From an uncultured Clostridia bacterium (GTDB lineage: Bacteria; Bacillota; Clostridia; Christensenellales; UBA1242), in contig CAKVOP010000002.1 in the NCBI GenBank assembly GCA_934793215.1, positions 216,378-280,377 on the forward strand: DNA of 64,000 nucleotides, in the 5' to 3' direction. The position numbers were made by a program, and so were the translations under genes. Shown here one piece after another: positions 7,619 to 16,600 of the stretch (the stretch's first letter is position 1; the number at the start of each line of letters is the position of its first letter). Under the pieces are notes generated by a model. The model did no database searches. It was not told the origin of the DNA and worked only from the letters and a program-made list of their open reading frames with translations.

Positions 7619-10600
7619 TTAATTTTTTCTTAAATTTATTGCCTTTTCAAACATTTCGGTAAGCATTTTGACGTCTTTAAGAACATTTTGAGATGGAACA
7701 AATTTAATACGAATATCATTTGAAATAACAAGTTTGCCACCTTGCGACGAGGCAACCTCTGCAAGGGTTTTGTCAATAATATTTTCAGTCTTTTTAAGCA
7801 CAATATAGCATTCAAGTTTAGTAATTTTTATTCGTTCAACATTAAATTCACTGGCTTCATTACGCATAAGTGCAAGCATGCAAAGATTTTTAACCTCATT
7901 TGGAGCCTCCCCATAGCCGTCACTAATGCTTTCAAGCAAGCTTTGCATCTCTTTTTGGGTCGTTAAACTACTAATTTTTGTGTAAAGAGCAATTCTCTGT
8001 TCGCTGTCTTCAATATAGTCTTCACTTACGAAAGCAGAAAGTGCAACTTCAAGTTTAACATCACTCTTTTTATATACTTTTTCACCGCGGATTGCTTTAA
8101 CCTCTTCGTCAAGAAGTTTAACATACATATCGTATCCAACTTTTGCAATATGACCATGCTGTTCACGTCCAAAAATATTCCCTGCACCACGAATTTCAAG
8201 ATCACGCATAGCAATCTTAAAGCCGCTACCGAGTGCCGAAAATTCTTTCATTGCTTCAAGGCGTTCATACCCTTCATCAGTAAGTTTTTTATCCTTAACA
8301 TAAGTAAGATAAGCGTAACTCAATTTGTCGCTTCTTCCAATCCTCCCACGAAGTTGATAAAGTTGGCTGAGTCCCAATCTGTCTGCCTCAATTATAACCA
8401 TCGTGTTGGCAAAAGGAAGATTTATTCCATTTTCAATAAGCGTCGAGGCAACAAGCACATTATACTCGCCGTTATAAAGTCTTTGAATTACATTTTCAAG
8501 AACTTTTTCATTCATTTGACCATGAGCAATTCCAACTTTTGCATCGGGCAAAAGTGTTCGCAAGTGGCAAGCAAATTCCTCAATAGTTTCCACTCTGTTG
8601 TAAACAACAAAAGCCTGCCCACCCCTTGCAAGTTCACGCGAAATAACATCTCTCAACAGATCATCACTTTGCTCGGCTATATAAGTTTGTATAGGCAATC
8701 TGTCGCGTGGTGGTGTTTCGATAATGGAAATATCTCGTATACCAGAAAGAGACATATTAAGCGTTCTTGGAATAGGCGTTGCAGAAAGGGTTAACACATC
8801 TATATTTCTGTGTGCATCTTTAAGTTTTTCTTTGTGCTCGACGCCAAAGCGTTGTTCTTCATCAAGCACTAAAAGACCTAAATCATGATAAATCACATCG
8901 CTAGACAAAATACGATGCGTTCCAATCACCATATCCACTTCGCCTTCTTGCACTCGTCTCAATATATCTTTGACTTGAAGAGGCGTTTTAAACCTGTTTA
9001 GCACCTCAACCCTCACACCGAAAGGTGCAAGCCTTTCTTTCGCGGAACGGTAATGTTGTTCGGAAAGAATAGTCGTAGGGCACAAAAGAGCAACTTGTTT
9101 GCCATTATATACGCACTTAAAACATGCACGAAGAGCCACCTCGGTCTTGCCATAGCCAACATCACCGCAAATAAGCCTATCCATAACTTTGTCGCTTTCC
9201 ATATCTTTGTCAATATCATTTATGGCTTTAAGCTGGTCTTCTGTTTCTGTGTAAGGAAAAGCATCAGCAAATTTCTTTTCAAGATATTCATCACGTTTAA
9301 AGGCGTAGCCTTTTACAAGTGAACGCTCTTTATAGACCTCAACAAGGCTTATTGCCATTTCATGAATTGACGCTCTTACACGATCTTTAAGTCTAGCAAA
9401 TTCCGCTCCACCTAGAGAAGAAAGTTTTGGCTGTGTTTCAGCACCAATGTATGCAGAAATTGAGTTTGCCTCTTCACTTGGAAGATAAAGTCTGTCTCCG
9501 TTTTTATATTCAATAACGAAATAATCCTTTTCGATATTGGAGATTTTCATTCTTTCAATTGCTATACATTTACCCACGCCGTGAAAAGCGTGAACAACAT
9601 AATCTCCTAGTTTTGGCAAATAGAAAACAGCATGTTTTCCTCTTGAAAAACCACTATTTTTTGACCTAAAAAGGCTATCTGCACCAATTGCGGTGAGCCC
9701 CTCTTTCAAAAAGCAAAATGATAGTGGCATAGCAAGTGGGGAAAGATAAATCTCTCCACTTATAAGGTTTATACTTTCATCATAATCATGCCACGCAAGA
9801 TTATTTTCGTTTAAAAATTCTTGCATATTTTTAAGAAAACGCTCTTCGCCAGTAAACAAAATTATGGCCTGATTAAGGTTTTTAAAATCAAGAATATCTT
9901 GTTTAAGAGCCATGAAGTCCGTCAAATAACTTCTTGGCGGAATTTTTTCATTTTTATATGAAACAGGAGCAATGTCAAAATTATCAAAAAGATAATCCGC
10001 CCTTTCATACAAGTCTTCAAATTCAGCATAAAGAGAAGGTTTGTAAATGCTCATAGCTTGGTAGGAATGTTTTAAGAGTTCAATCTCTTCCATGACCTTT
10101 TTAGGCTCGTCCATTATTTTCACACCATCAAGTGTAAAAACATCGTCCTCACCTATTGGTAGTGAAGCGGAAAAAATTTCCAATTTTTCCATTTGCCCTT
10201 TATTTTTCATGGTTGAAACTTCAAAAGTAGAAATCTTTTCAATAAGGTCGTCAAAGAATTCAATTCTTACGGGGGCATCAAGGGTTGTTAAGAATATATC
10301 AACAATTTCTCCTCTAACCGCAAATTGTCCTGCTTCTTCAACAAGGTTTACCCTTTCATAACCAAGACTTGCAAGTTTTTGGCTTAATTTATCCAAATCG
10401 GCAGTACCATTTTTATTTAAAATAATTGGTTTAAATTTAGATTTATCAAACTTAATCATTGCTGAACTTGGCAAGAAAATAAGTCCATCTAGTTGACCAG
10501 AAAGATATTTGTTTACTCCTTGTGCAAAAGGCAAAAGATTTTTATCGTTTTCATCTTCCACCTCTCTTGCACACGAAATAATCTCAATTTTTTTACCAAA

Positions 10601-10756
10601 TCCTTCCAAGGCACGTTTTATTTTACCAGCACTTGGATAGTTTGAGCACAAAAAAAGCAGATGGTCAAATTTTTGTAATAATGCTACTTTTTCACCATCT
10701 CCTAATCCCGCAATAACTTTCCCAGACGAAAGTATTTTGTCAAGTTGTTTAAAAAT
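7619..10756 (-). CDS. mfd: transcription-repair coupling factor Mfd
   Basis: A large DNA translocase that removes stalled RNA polymerase and recruits UvrA. Visible in order: a UvrB-like N-terminal homology region, the RNA-polymerase interacting domain (LGDYVVHAFHGVGKC...), Walker A (GDVGYGKTE), DEEQ (LDEEQRFGVEH), helicase motifs to VI (QLRGRIGRSD) and the TRCF C-terminal domain. The first ATG/GTG/TTG in frame is a TTG at 10651 with no SD. Upstream, a further 35 codons stay open and fit the Mfd N-terminus (for example GKVIAGLGDGEKVALL). I therefore extend to an ATT at 10756 behind GTGAGG, giving 1045 residues. A lost base in a T run is the alternative. Confidence 0.95.
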   Translation of the reverse strand: MFKQLDKILSSGKVIAGLGDGEKVALLQKFDHLLFLCSNYPSAGKIKRALEGFGKKIEIISCAREVEDENDKNLLPFAQGVNKYLSGQLDGLIFLPSSAMIKFDKSKFKPIILNKNGTADLDKLSQKLASLGYERVNLVEEAGQFAVRGEIVDIFLTTLDAPVRIEFFDDLIEKISTFEVSTMKNKGQMEKLEIFSASLPIGEDDVFTLDGVKIMDEPKKVMEEIELLKHSYQAMSIYKPSLYAEFEDLYERADYLFDNFDIAPVSYKNEKIPPRSYLTDFMALKQDILDFKNLNQAIILFTGEERFLKNMQEFLNENNLAWHDYDESINLISGEIYLSPLAMPLSFCFLKEGLTAIGADSLFRSKNSGFSRGKHAVFYLPKLGDYVVHAFHGVGKCIAIERMKISNIEKDYFVIEYKNGDRLYLPSEEANSISAYIGAETQPKLSSLGGAEFARLKDRVRASIHEMAISLVEVYKERSLVKGYAFKRDEYLEKKFADAFPYTETEDQLKAINDIDKDMESDKVMDRLICGDVGYGKTEVALRACFKCVYNGKQVALLCPTTILSEQHYRSAKERLAPFGVRVEVLNRFKTPLQVKDILRRVQEGEVDMVIGTHRILSSDVIYHDLGLLVLDEEQRFGVEHKEKLKDAHRNIDVLTLSATPIPRTLNMSLSGIRDISIIETPPRDRLPIQTYIAEQSDDLLRDVISRELARGGQAFVVYNRVETIEEFACHLRTLLPDAKVGIAHGQMNEKVLENVIQRLYNGEYNVLVASTLIENGINLPFANTMVIIEADRLGLSQLYQLRGRIGRSDKLSYAYLTYVKDKKLTDEGYERLEAMKEFSALGSGFKIAMRDLEIRGAGNIFGREQHGHIAKVGYDMYVKLLDEEVKAIRGEKVYKKSDVKLEVALSAFVSEDYIEDSEQRIALYTKISSLTTQKEMQSLLESISDGYGEAPNEVKNLCMLALMRNEASEFNVERIKITKLECYIVLKKTENIIDKTLAEVASSQGGKLVISNDIRIKFVPSQNVLKDVKMLTEMFEKAINLRKN

Positions 10757-10788
10757 ATTGCCTCACTTTTCTTGCAAAACAATTTGCC

Positions 10789-11301
10789 CTATTTTATAAG
10801 TTCCAAAAGTTTGTCAACTGCTTCATCAGTTGCCTTGTCAAAAAGTCCAATATCTTCTGGTCTTATTTTAGATAAAACATAGTCAGCAAGGTCAACCGAC
10901 TTGTCTCTCCCAACTCCCACACGCAATCTCTCAAAGTCTTCACCAATGTATGAAACAATAGACCTTAATCCATTATGGGTTCCGCTTGAACCTCTTTCAC
11001 GATAACGCAATTTCCCTTTTTCAAGGTCTATATCATCAACAACAACAATAATCCTAGCGTCGCGAAACTTGTTTTTCAAAAGCACAACGCTTTCTCCGCT
11101 GTTGTTCATGTAAGTGGTAGGTTTGACAAGCAAAACTTTCTGTCCATTACATGATGTTTCTCCTACATGCGCCTTATACTTATCCTTCGTGATACTTACA
11201 TTTAAACGATTTGCAAGTTTGTCTAACACCATGAAGCCCATGTTATGAAAAGTGTTTTTAAATTCATTACCTTCGTTTCCAAGACCAACTATAATTATCA
11301 T
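10789..11301 (-). CDS. pth: peptidyl-tRNA hydrolase
   Basis: 170 residues, near the short end of the family. Pth releases peptides from peptidyl-tRNA after premature drop-off. Conserved positions are present: GLGN (Asn9), the catalytic His in NTFHNMGF (His19), the DDID acid pair and GTHNGLRSI for tRNA contact. The usual GLGNPG is GLGNEG here. It starts 5 bp after the glmU-like stop and ends about 30 bp before mfd, so the three are very likely one operon. Confidence 0.96.
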   Translation of the reverse strand: MIIIVGLGNEGNEFKNTFHNMGFMVLDKLANRLNVSITKDKYKAHVGETSCNGQKVLLVKPTTYMNNSGESVVLLKNKFRDARIIVVVDDIDLEKGKLRYRERGSSGTHNGLRSIVSYIGEDFERLRVGVGRDKSVDLADYVLSKIRPEDIGLFDKATDEAVDKLLELIK

Positions 11302-11306
11302 AATTC

Positions 11307-12143
11307 CTAAACCTTTTGATTTATAATTTTTGAAAGAGGTTCTGGAGAAGAAGTAATCTTGCTTTTCTCAATATAGCACCCTTTCAAAGTAACATTTTTG
11401 CAAACAATGGAGTCTTTAACAACATTTCCGCTTTCTAAAATTGAACCACTTTCAATAACACTTTGTCCTAAAATTGTGTTATTTGGATAGACCACTGTTC
11501 CCTTTTCAATCTCACAATCCGCTTCAATGTAGACATTATCGCCAAGCATTATAACACCATTTTTCTTATGATAGGCCAAAATTTTTTCTTGTAAAATGGA
11601 ATTTACAAGATTGATTTTTTTCGCATCATCGACCCTAAAAAGATTTTTGCACTCGTACGCAACATCACCTACAAGTTCTCCACACACTCTTGAAAGATAA
11701 CTTGTTTTAATAATAAGTCCACGATTAAGGCGTAAATAATTCATTCCTCTTTGAGAAAAATAATCTATTATCTCTTGAAAAGATTTTTTGTCAAACAAAG
11801 GGGTATCACTAAAAAATAATGCGATTATAGGCTTGTCTGTCTCAATTTGTTTTAAGCGAGCAATTTCATCCCCCTCATCTATTATCTTTTGTTCACAATC
11901 GTTTCCAGCCATAAGAGTCCATTCAAGCATTGTTTTGCCAGACAGGTTTAATTCATTAAAGTGAGGACATATTTCCTCACCTTTAACCTTTGCCACAACA
12001 TAAAGCACTTCATTGGCAATGTAGTCGTGATTAAGCACTTTTATTAGTGTGTTTGGCAAAATAGAAGACTCTTCTTCTATTGCCTCAAAATCAAAAGAAA
12101 TTTGGTCTTTTGAAACCATTAAATCAAGTTCTGTCGTTTCCAT
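11307..12143 (-). CDS. degenerate GlmU-like protein
   Basis: 278 residues with the shape of a shrunken GlmU. There is a nucleotidyltransferase-like part (GKTMLEW..., SDTPLF in place of GDxPLL), then a linker (LVNSILQEKILAYHKKNGV) and the beginning of a left-handed beta-helix (DNVYIEADCEIEKGTVVYPN, with hexapeptide-like repeats to the end). The N-terminal LAAGxGTRM nucleotide-binding loop is absent and most of the acetyltransferase helix is missing, against about 450 residues in true GlmU. It occupies the conserved glmU place before pth-mfd. Loss of UDP-GlcNAc pyrophosphorylase activity is likely. A regulatory or structural role is possible but unproven. Confidence 0.7.
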   Translation of the reverse strand: METTELDLMVSKDQISFDFEAIEEESSILPNTLIKVLNHDYIANEVLYVVAKVKGEEICPHFNELNLSGKTMLEWTLMAGNDCEQKIIDEGDEIARLKQIETDKPIIALFFSDTPLFDKKSFQEIIDYFSQRGMNYLRLNRGLIIKTSYLSRVCGELVGDVAYECKNLFRVDDAKKINLVNSILQEKILAYHKKNGVIMLGDNVYIEADCEIEKGTVVYPNNTILGQSVIESGSILESGNVVKDSIVCKNVTLKGCYIEKSKITSSPEPLSKIINQKV

Positions 12144-12149
12144 GCAAAA

Positions 12150-12178
12150 ATTATATAATTTTTATCCTAAATTGTCAA
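12150..12178 (-). promoter_or_regulatory. consensus promoter of glmU-like/pth/mfd operon, predicted leaderless
   Basis: Perfect TTGACA (12178-12173), a 17-nt spacer and perfect TATAAT (12155-12150) on the minus strand, then six bases and the ATG. The predicted +1 is the A of the start codon. No SD is present. Confidence 0.75.
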
Positions 12179-12296
12179 CCTTAATTGAAAATAAATATTT
12201 TTCAAGCAAAAAATAAATAATATTTAAAAAAATACAAAAAATCGTTTTAAATTTAATATTTTTTATGATATTATCTTTTTATAAAAAGGAAGAAAA

Positions 12297-13334
12297 ATGA
12301 CAAAAAAATATAATTTAAATAAAATTTTATTATTTTCAATTTTTTCATTAATTTTAATTCTAGCGGGCATAGGATTAAATTATTTTGCCGTGGCTTTTGC
12401 TGATAGTGCAAATATGCTCCCCTCTGAAAGCATTAAAGTCTTAAGTCGAGAAAACGAAAACACCCCATTGTCTCCAAACGCAACGACAATGATTCCAACT
12501 GGAGACACAATTTATTCTTATAAATGGGAAGAAAGTTCTAAAATAAACATATCATTCACAAATGAAAACATAACAAGCGGAAATGTTTCGCTTCGAATTG
12601 AACTTTTAAAAGGTTATATCAATAACGAACTTGACTATTCAAGTGATGACAGAATTTATATTGAAAATGCACCAAATGGCAAGGTCAGCGGAAATACTTT
12701 TACCTACAACTTTGATATAGACAATGGAGTTGTCGATTCAACTGGCGTTGTTAGCACAACCATTAAAGGGTGGGGAATTTACCGCTTTACAATAAAAATT
12801 GTAAACAGCGGGCAAGAATTTGCCTCGGCACTTTACAATATCGCTCCCAAAACTGACTTAATAAAACCTGCTTTTTCAGTAACAACAAGAGGAAGCACCT
12901 CATCAATGCATGACGACTACATCTGCTCTATCACAAACCAAGGTGACTACAAATTTGCCGACACAACAAAACTGATTTGGCACGCCGAAGGTGTTTCGGT
13001 TGAAGGCAAAAGTTATTGTTTGACTTATGCAGACAAAATGGCAACAGGTGCAAACTTTGATGACTATCTTTACACAAGTGTTGAAAGAACTGGGCTTAAT
13101 TTTGTTTTCAACGCTCACAAAGGTGAAAAATATATAAACGGGAATTGGAATATTTACTGTGAATATAAACCAAACGAATTCAATAGTTTGGAGAGTGACA
13201 AAATAAGCATTAAAAATGGTGTAAATTTCAATTTGACTGCTTTCATTATCTCCGTAGTTTCTGTTGCGGTGGTTGTAACGGCAATATTTACCCTCTGCCA
13301 ATTTGCTAAAGCAAAGAAAGAAAAAGTTTGGTAA
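12297..13334 (+). CDS. secreted C-terminally anchored surface protein, unknown
   Basis: 345 residues: a cleavable-type signal sequence (hydrophobic about residues 10-35, then AFADSAN), an Asn/Ser/Thr-rich beta-sheet ectodomain and one C-terminal transmembrane helix (about residues 314-336) followed by a short basic tail (KAKKEKVW). A strand motif 'GWGIYRFTIKI' resembles the closing strand of Ig-like modules. The architecture matches, on a small scale, that of the giant protein at 55226. No family is recognised. The SD is AAGGAAG. It diverges from the glmU-like operon. Confidence 0.7.
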   Translation: MTKKYNLNKILLFSIFSLILILAGIGLNYFAVAFADSANMLPSESIKVLSRENENTPLSPNATTMIPTGDTIYSYKWEESSKINISFTNENITSGNVSLRIELLKGYINNELDYSSDDRIYIENAPNGKVSGNTFTYNFDIDNGVVDSTGVVSTTIKGWGIYRFTIKIVNSGQEFASALYNIAPKTDLIKPAFSVTTRGSTSSMHDDYICSITNQGDYKFADTTKLIWHAEGVSVEGKSYCLTYADKMATGANFDDYLYTSVERTGLNFVFNAHKGEKYINGNWNIYCEYKPNEFNSLESDKISIKNGVNFNLTAFIISVVSVAVVVTAIFTLCQFAKAKKEKVW

Positions 13335-13467
13335 GTCAATATTTTAAAAAAAACAATAAAATAAGGATAGGAAAATATATAATATAACGATTGCACGAAC
13401 AAAGCAAAAATAGATAATTTAAAATATCATTTGTATATTTTATAAAACGAATTTATTGAATAAATAA

Positions 13468-13502
13468 AAGAGAACATAGAAACCAATCTATGTTCTTTTT
13501 TG
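13468..13502 (+). terminator. terminator after the 345-residue surface protein
   Basis: Stem AGAACATAGA/TCTATGTTCT with a six-base loop, followed by T6. It lies about 135 bp after the stop at 13334. Confidence 0.65.
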
Positions 13503-13533
13503 TCTTGTAGGAAAAATATTTGTTCTTTTTAGT

Positions 13534-13929
13534 CTATAAGATATTATGGAAATTTGCCCCCATAAAATGTAGGTAACTATGGCAATACCCTCGTATCGTG
13601 CTTAACGATACTTTGAAAGCCTCAACGTCATTTTCGCAGATATATAATTTTAATTTTGAAATTTCTTGGCCAATTTCCTGTATGTTCTTATGGTTTACAA
13701 GATAGCACATATTGGATTCATCTTGAAGCCATGTGTACTCTAAATTCTCCACTTCCATCACGATATCCATATTTTTTATGTTATCTTTTTCTTCGACCAA
13801 TCTTTCAATTTCAAAACACTCACTCTGCATTCTCACAAGCGATTTGGAAACAATGTCATCTTCAATACAGCATATCGCTATCAAAAATATCGTTATGATT
13901 GCAAAATTTATATAATGCAAAACCTTCAT
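13534..13929 (-). CDS. DUF4363 family protein
   Basis: 131 residues: one N-terminal membrane helix (about residues 5-24) and a helical extracytoplasmic domain with the phrases SKSLVRMQSECFEIERLV and ENLEYTW. This fits the DUF4363 family, which is typically encoded next to DUF421 proteins in Clostridia. Its ATG overlaps the stop of the DUF421 gene (TAATG), which implies translational coupling. Function is unknown; the pairing suggests a small accessory subunit. Confidence 0.75.
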   Translation of the reverse strand: MKVLHYINFAIITIFLIAICCIEDDIVSKSLVRMQSECFEIERLVEEKDNIKNMDIVMEVENLEYTWLQDESNMCYLVNHKNIQEIGQEISKLKLYICENDVEAFKVSLSTIRGYCHSYLHFMGANFHNIL

Positions 13930-14639
13930 TATGCCACCAACCTTTTAGTGACAAACTCACGCCCTTCACCCTTCATTGTTTGAATATATCCTTGCCCCGC
14001 TTGGTCAACAGCCAAAAGAAGAACATCTTTTATTTTATACACTTTTTGTTTCTTCAATATAGTATTCACCTTTTCTTCATCAAGGCGAGCGACTTTCAGG
14101 TTCTCTTTCATCAGTTTACCTTCACTAATAAGGATAATAGGCAAAAAGCTATCCTCAACTTTATTTTTATTATCTCCATTTGTGGCTGGGGCATATTCTG
14201 CTTTTGGCAATACTGAAACTTTCCCATTTGTTTCCATAATGGCATACTGGACCTGTCCTATTGAAAAATATCCACATTCGCGTAAAGCCGCGTAAAGGTC
14301 GTCAGTTGAAAGATTTAATTTTTTCATTGCGTTATAGTCTATGCCTTTGGGATTTATCACAATAACTGGCTTGCCACTTATTACCTTTGAAAACCACTGA
14401 CTGCTTTTGGTAAGAATTGTAAGCAAAAAGTGCAAAACAACCAGCGTCAAAAGAGGAACTATGCCGTGAAGCACAGGAACGGAGACTTCGGCCATGGGTA
14501 TAGTTGCAAGGTCGGCAATAATCAAAGTTAAAACAAGTTCAAAAGGTTGCATTTGCCCTAGTTGTCGTTTACCCATCAGTCTAAACACAAGAAGCACAAT
14601 AAGATAAATGATAATTGACCTAAATATAATCGTAAGCAT
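13929..14639 (-). CDS. DUF421 / YetF-family membrane protein
   Basis: About 236 residues: three N-terminal helices (IFRSIIIYLIVLLVFRLMGKRQLG and following) and a cytoplasmic domain with the YetF C-terminal motifs GKPVIVINPKGID and LRECGYFSIGQVQYAIMETNG. Family members occur in many spore-formers, some in spore membranes; the biochemical role is not settled. I choose the ATG at 14639 because family members begin with 'MLTIIFR'. A TTG at 14657 is possible. No clear SD precedes either. Confidence 0.88.
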   Translation of the reverse strand: MLTIIFRSIIIYLIVLLVFRLMGKRQLGQMQPFELVLTLIIADLATIPMAEVSVPVLHGIVPLLTLVVLHFLLTILTKSSQWFSKVISGKPVIVINPKGIDYNAMKKLNLSTDDLYAALRECGYFSIGQVQYAIMETNGKVSVLPKAEYAPATNGDNKNKVEDSFLPIILISEGKLMKENLKVARLDEEKVNTILKKQKVYKIKDVLLLAVDQAGQGYIQTMKGEGREFVTKRLVA

Positions 14640-14843
14640 GATTATATTATTACCCAAAAATGTATTTTAATTATACATTTTATCAACTAGTAAAGTGTTG
14701 TTAATGCTTTCTATCTTTATCCTCGCTTAAACCCAAAATTTTGCCAATATTTTTTGCTCGATATTTTAATGGAGATTATAAATTCAAATGAAATTTTATC
14801 AAAAAACTAACTAATCAAAAAACTAACTAAATAAGGTTTTAAA

Positions 14844-16376
14844 TTAGGCATTTTTAACTTTAACCTTTTTTGGTTTTAATCTATCCGCTGCAAGCACGAA
14901 GAACGCTTTAATATCAATCATGTTAAACGCTCCTGCAAGAAGCACAAATGAGCCCACGCTGACCACCCCACCAAGAAATAAAGTTATCAGTTTAGGTAAA
15001 AAATGCCCACAAATTCCAGTTACGAATCCCGTTAATGCAGAAGAAGGGATTGCAAGTAAAATGATTTTACCAAGACTTGGCAAAATATTTAATTTGACCT
15101 TTGTTTTTTTCTTTAACAAAGCAAGATTTAGCACGCTTGTTATAGTAAAGTTTGCTCCAAGAGCATAAATAAAGGCATTTATTCCAAATAAAGATGGTAA
15201 AAACCATAAACATGCAAACATTGCCACCCCACCAGCAACAAAATTGACAAACGAACGCTTTTCATAGCCTAAACTGTTCAAAATTGCACTGGTTATATTT
15301 GTTAAACCTATTGGAATAAGCACCCAAGCCGATGAGACTAAAAGTGAGCCACTTAAAACATTATCATATAAAACCTCGCCCGCTAGTTCTCCCATACCCA
15401 AAAAGCATGGAACAAAAAGTGCCGATATAAAGAGTGAGAAAAAAATTGAAGTTTTTATCCTTTTTTCTATATGCTGTAAATCATTTTGTGTGAGTGCTTT
15501 TGACAAATCGGGCACAAGTGCTGTTGAAAGAGAGCCAATGATGGAAGAAGGTACATAAAGAAGTGGCATTGTCATTCCAACAGCGACACCGAACATTGCA
15601 AGTGCCTGTGAATTCGTGTATCCAATCGCAACAAGACGATTTGGAACTATAAACGCAATAAGTGGTTGCACCAAACTGCCAATCACTCGCATAACGGTTA
15701 TTGGAGTAGACTGCTTGACAAGTGGAACAAATTCTTCTCGTTTAAAGCGTCCCAACTTACCTCCATAATAGAAAAAGCAAACAATTACAAGCATCATCGA
15801 GGCAAGGCATGCTAAACTCATTGTCCAGCCAAGATTGAAAGCATTTTCAAACGCAGTAAAACTGGTTGAAACAAAGAGTACTCCTAAAACAATTCTCACC
15901 ACTTGTTCATAAAATTCGGTCACGCAAAGTGCAAAATAGTTGTTTTTTCCCCACATTGCACCTCGAAGGACACAATAGACTGATGAAAACACTAAACTTG
16001 GAAGCAAAACAATTAAAATTTCGATGCATCGTGACTCGGTAAATAATCCAGCAAAAACCTTTTTAAAAACAGACACAACGCCACATAAAACGATACTTAA
16101 AACAAGCCCATAAATTAGAGCCGTGGTTATTAAAGACCTTTCCTTTCCATATTCTCTTCTTGCCATATAAGAAGAAGAAAGTCTTGAAATGATAAGAGGC
16201 ATACCACTTGAAATCACCGTCAAAAGCACCATAAAAACTGAAAACGCAACCTGATAAAGTCCCACGCCCTCCGCCCCGACTTGGCGAGACAGAATCATAC
16301 GGAATATAAAGCCCGAAATTCGTGTTAAAAACGAGAAAATTGTGATAAGTGCAACAGTTTTAAATAGTGATTTCAT
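14844..16376 (-). CDS. spoVB: SpoVB/MurJ-like MOP-superfamily flippase
   Basis: A polytopic membrane protein of about 510 residues and 14 helices, in the polysaccharide-biosynthesis/MurJ superfamily. SpoVB is needed for spore cortex synthesis, probably as a lipid-II-type flippase. Characteristic segments are LTRISGFIFRMILSRQVGAEGVGLYQ at the N-terminus and GMPLIISRLSS. The ATG at 16376 has GAGGAG six bases upstream; an earlier ATG at 16382 overlaps that SD. The sporulation context of the window favours SpoVB over a general MurJ, but sequence alone does not exclude the latter. Confidence 0.82.
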   Translation of the reverse strand: MKSLFKTVALITIFSFLTRISGFIFRMILSRQVGAEGVGLYQVAFSVFMVLLTVISSGMPLIISRLSSSYMARREYGKERSLITTALIYGLVLSIVLCGVVSVFKKVFAGLFTESRCIEILIVLLPSLVFSSVYCVLRGAMWGKNNYFALCVTEFYEQVVRIVLGVLFVSTSFTAFENAFNLGWTMSLACLASMMLVIVCFFYYGGKLGRFKREEFVPLVKQSTPITVMRVIGSLVQPLIAFIVPNRLVAIGYTNSQALAMFGVAVGMTMPLLYVPSSIIGSLSTALVPDLSKALTQNDLQHIEKRIKTSIFFSLFISALFVPCFLGMGELAGEVLYDNVLSGSLLVSSAWVLIPIGLTNITSAILNSLGYEKRSFVNFVAGGVAMFACLWFLPSLFGINAFIYALGANFTITSVLNLALLKKKTKVKLNILPSLGKIILLAIPSSALTGFVTGICGHFLPKLITLFLGGVVSVGSFVLLAGAFNMIDIKAFFVLAADRLKPKKVKVKNA

Positions 16377-16435
16377 TATCATCTCCTCATATAAGATATT
16401 TGCAAGGCATAAAATTTAATACTACAAGGAGCATT

Positions 16436-16600
16436 ATGAAAAAATATTTAAACAATTTTTATCGCGTCAAAAAAGGAGATACGATTGACAAAATCGCATC
16501 AATTTATGGCGTTAATCCAGTTAAAATTCTTATTTTGAATAATTGTTCCCCTCTTTTAATTAAGGAAAGCACAATCCTTCTTATCCCGATTTCTTTTTAA
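16436..16600 (+). CDS. small LysM-domain protein
   Basis: 54 residues, essentially one LysM repeat (YRVKKGDTIDKIASIYGVNPVKILILNN). LysM binds peptidoglycan or chitin-like N-acetylglucosamine chains; such single-LysM proteins are often found on spores. No signal peptide is evident, which fits a mother-cell-synthesised spore coat or cortex component. The start is chosen from the SD AAGGAG seven bases before ATG 16436. Its last 20 bases overlap the end of the convergent TVP38 gene. It is divergent from spoVB with only about 60 bp between. Confidence 0.8.
   Translation: MKKYLNNFYRVKKGDTIDKIASIYGVNPVKILILNNCSPLLIKESTILLIPISF

Noticed and set aside
8150..8794. A 214-codon plus-strand frame inside mfd
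   Set aside because: It lies opposite well-conserved Mfd helicase motifs and has no RBS or recognisable domain.
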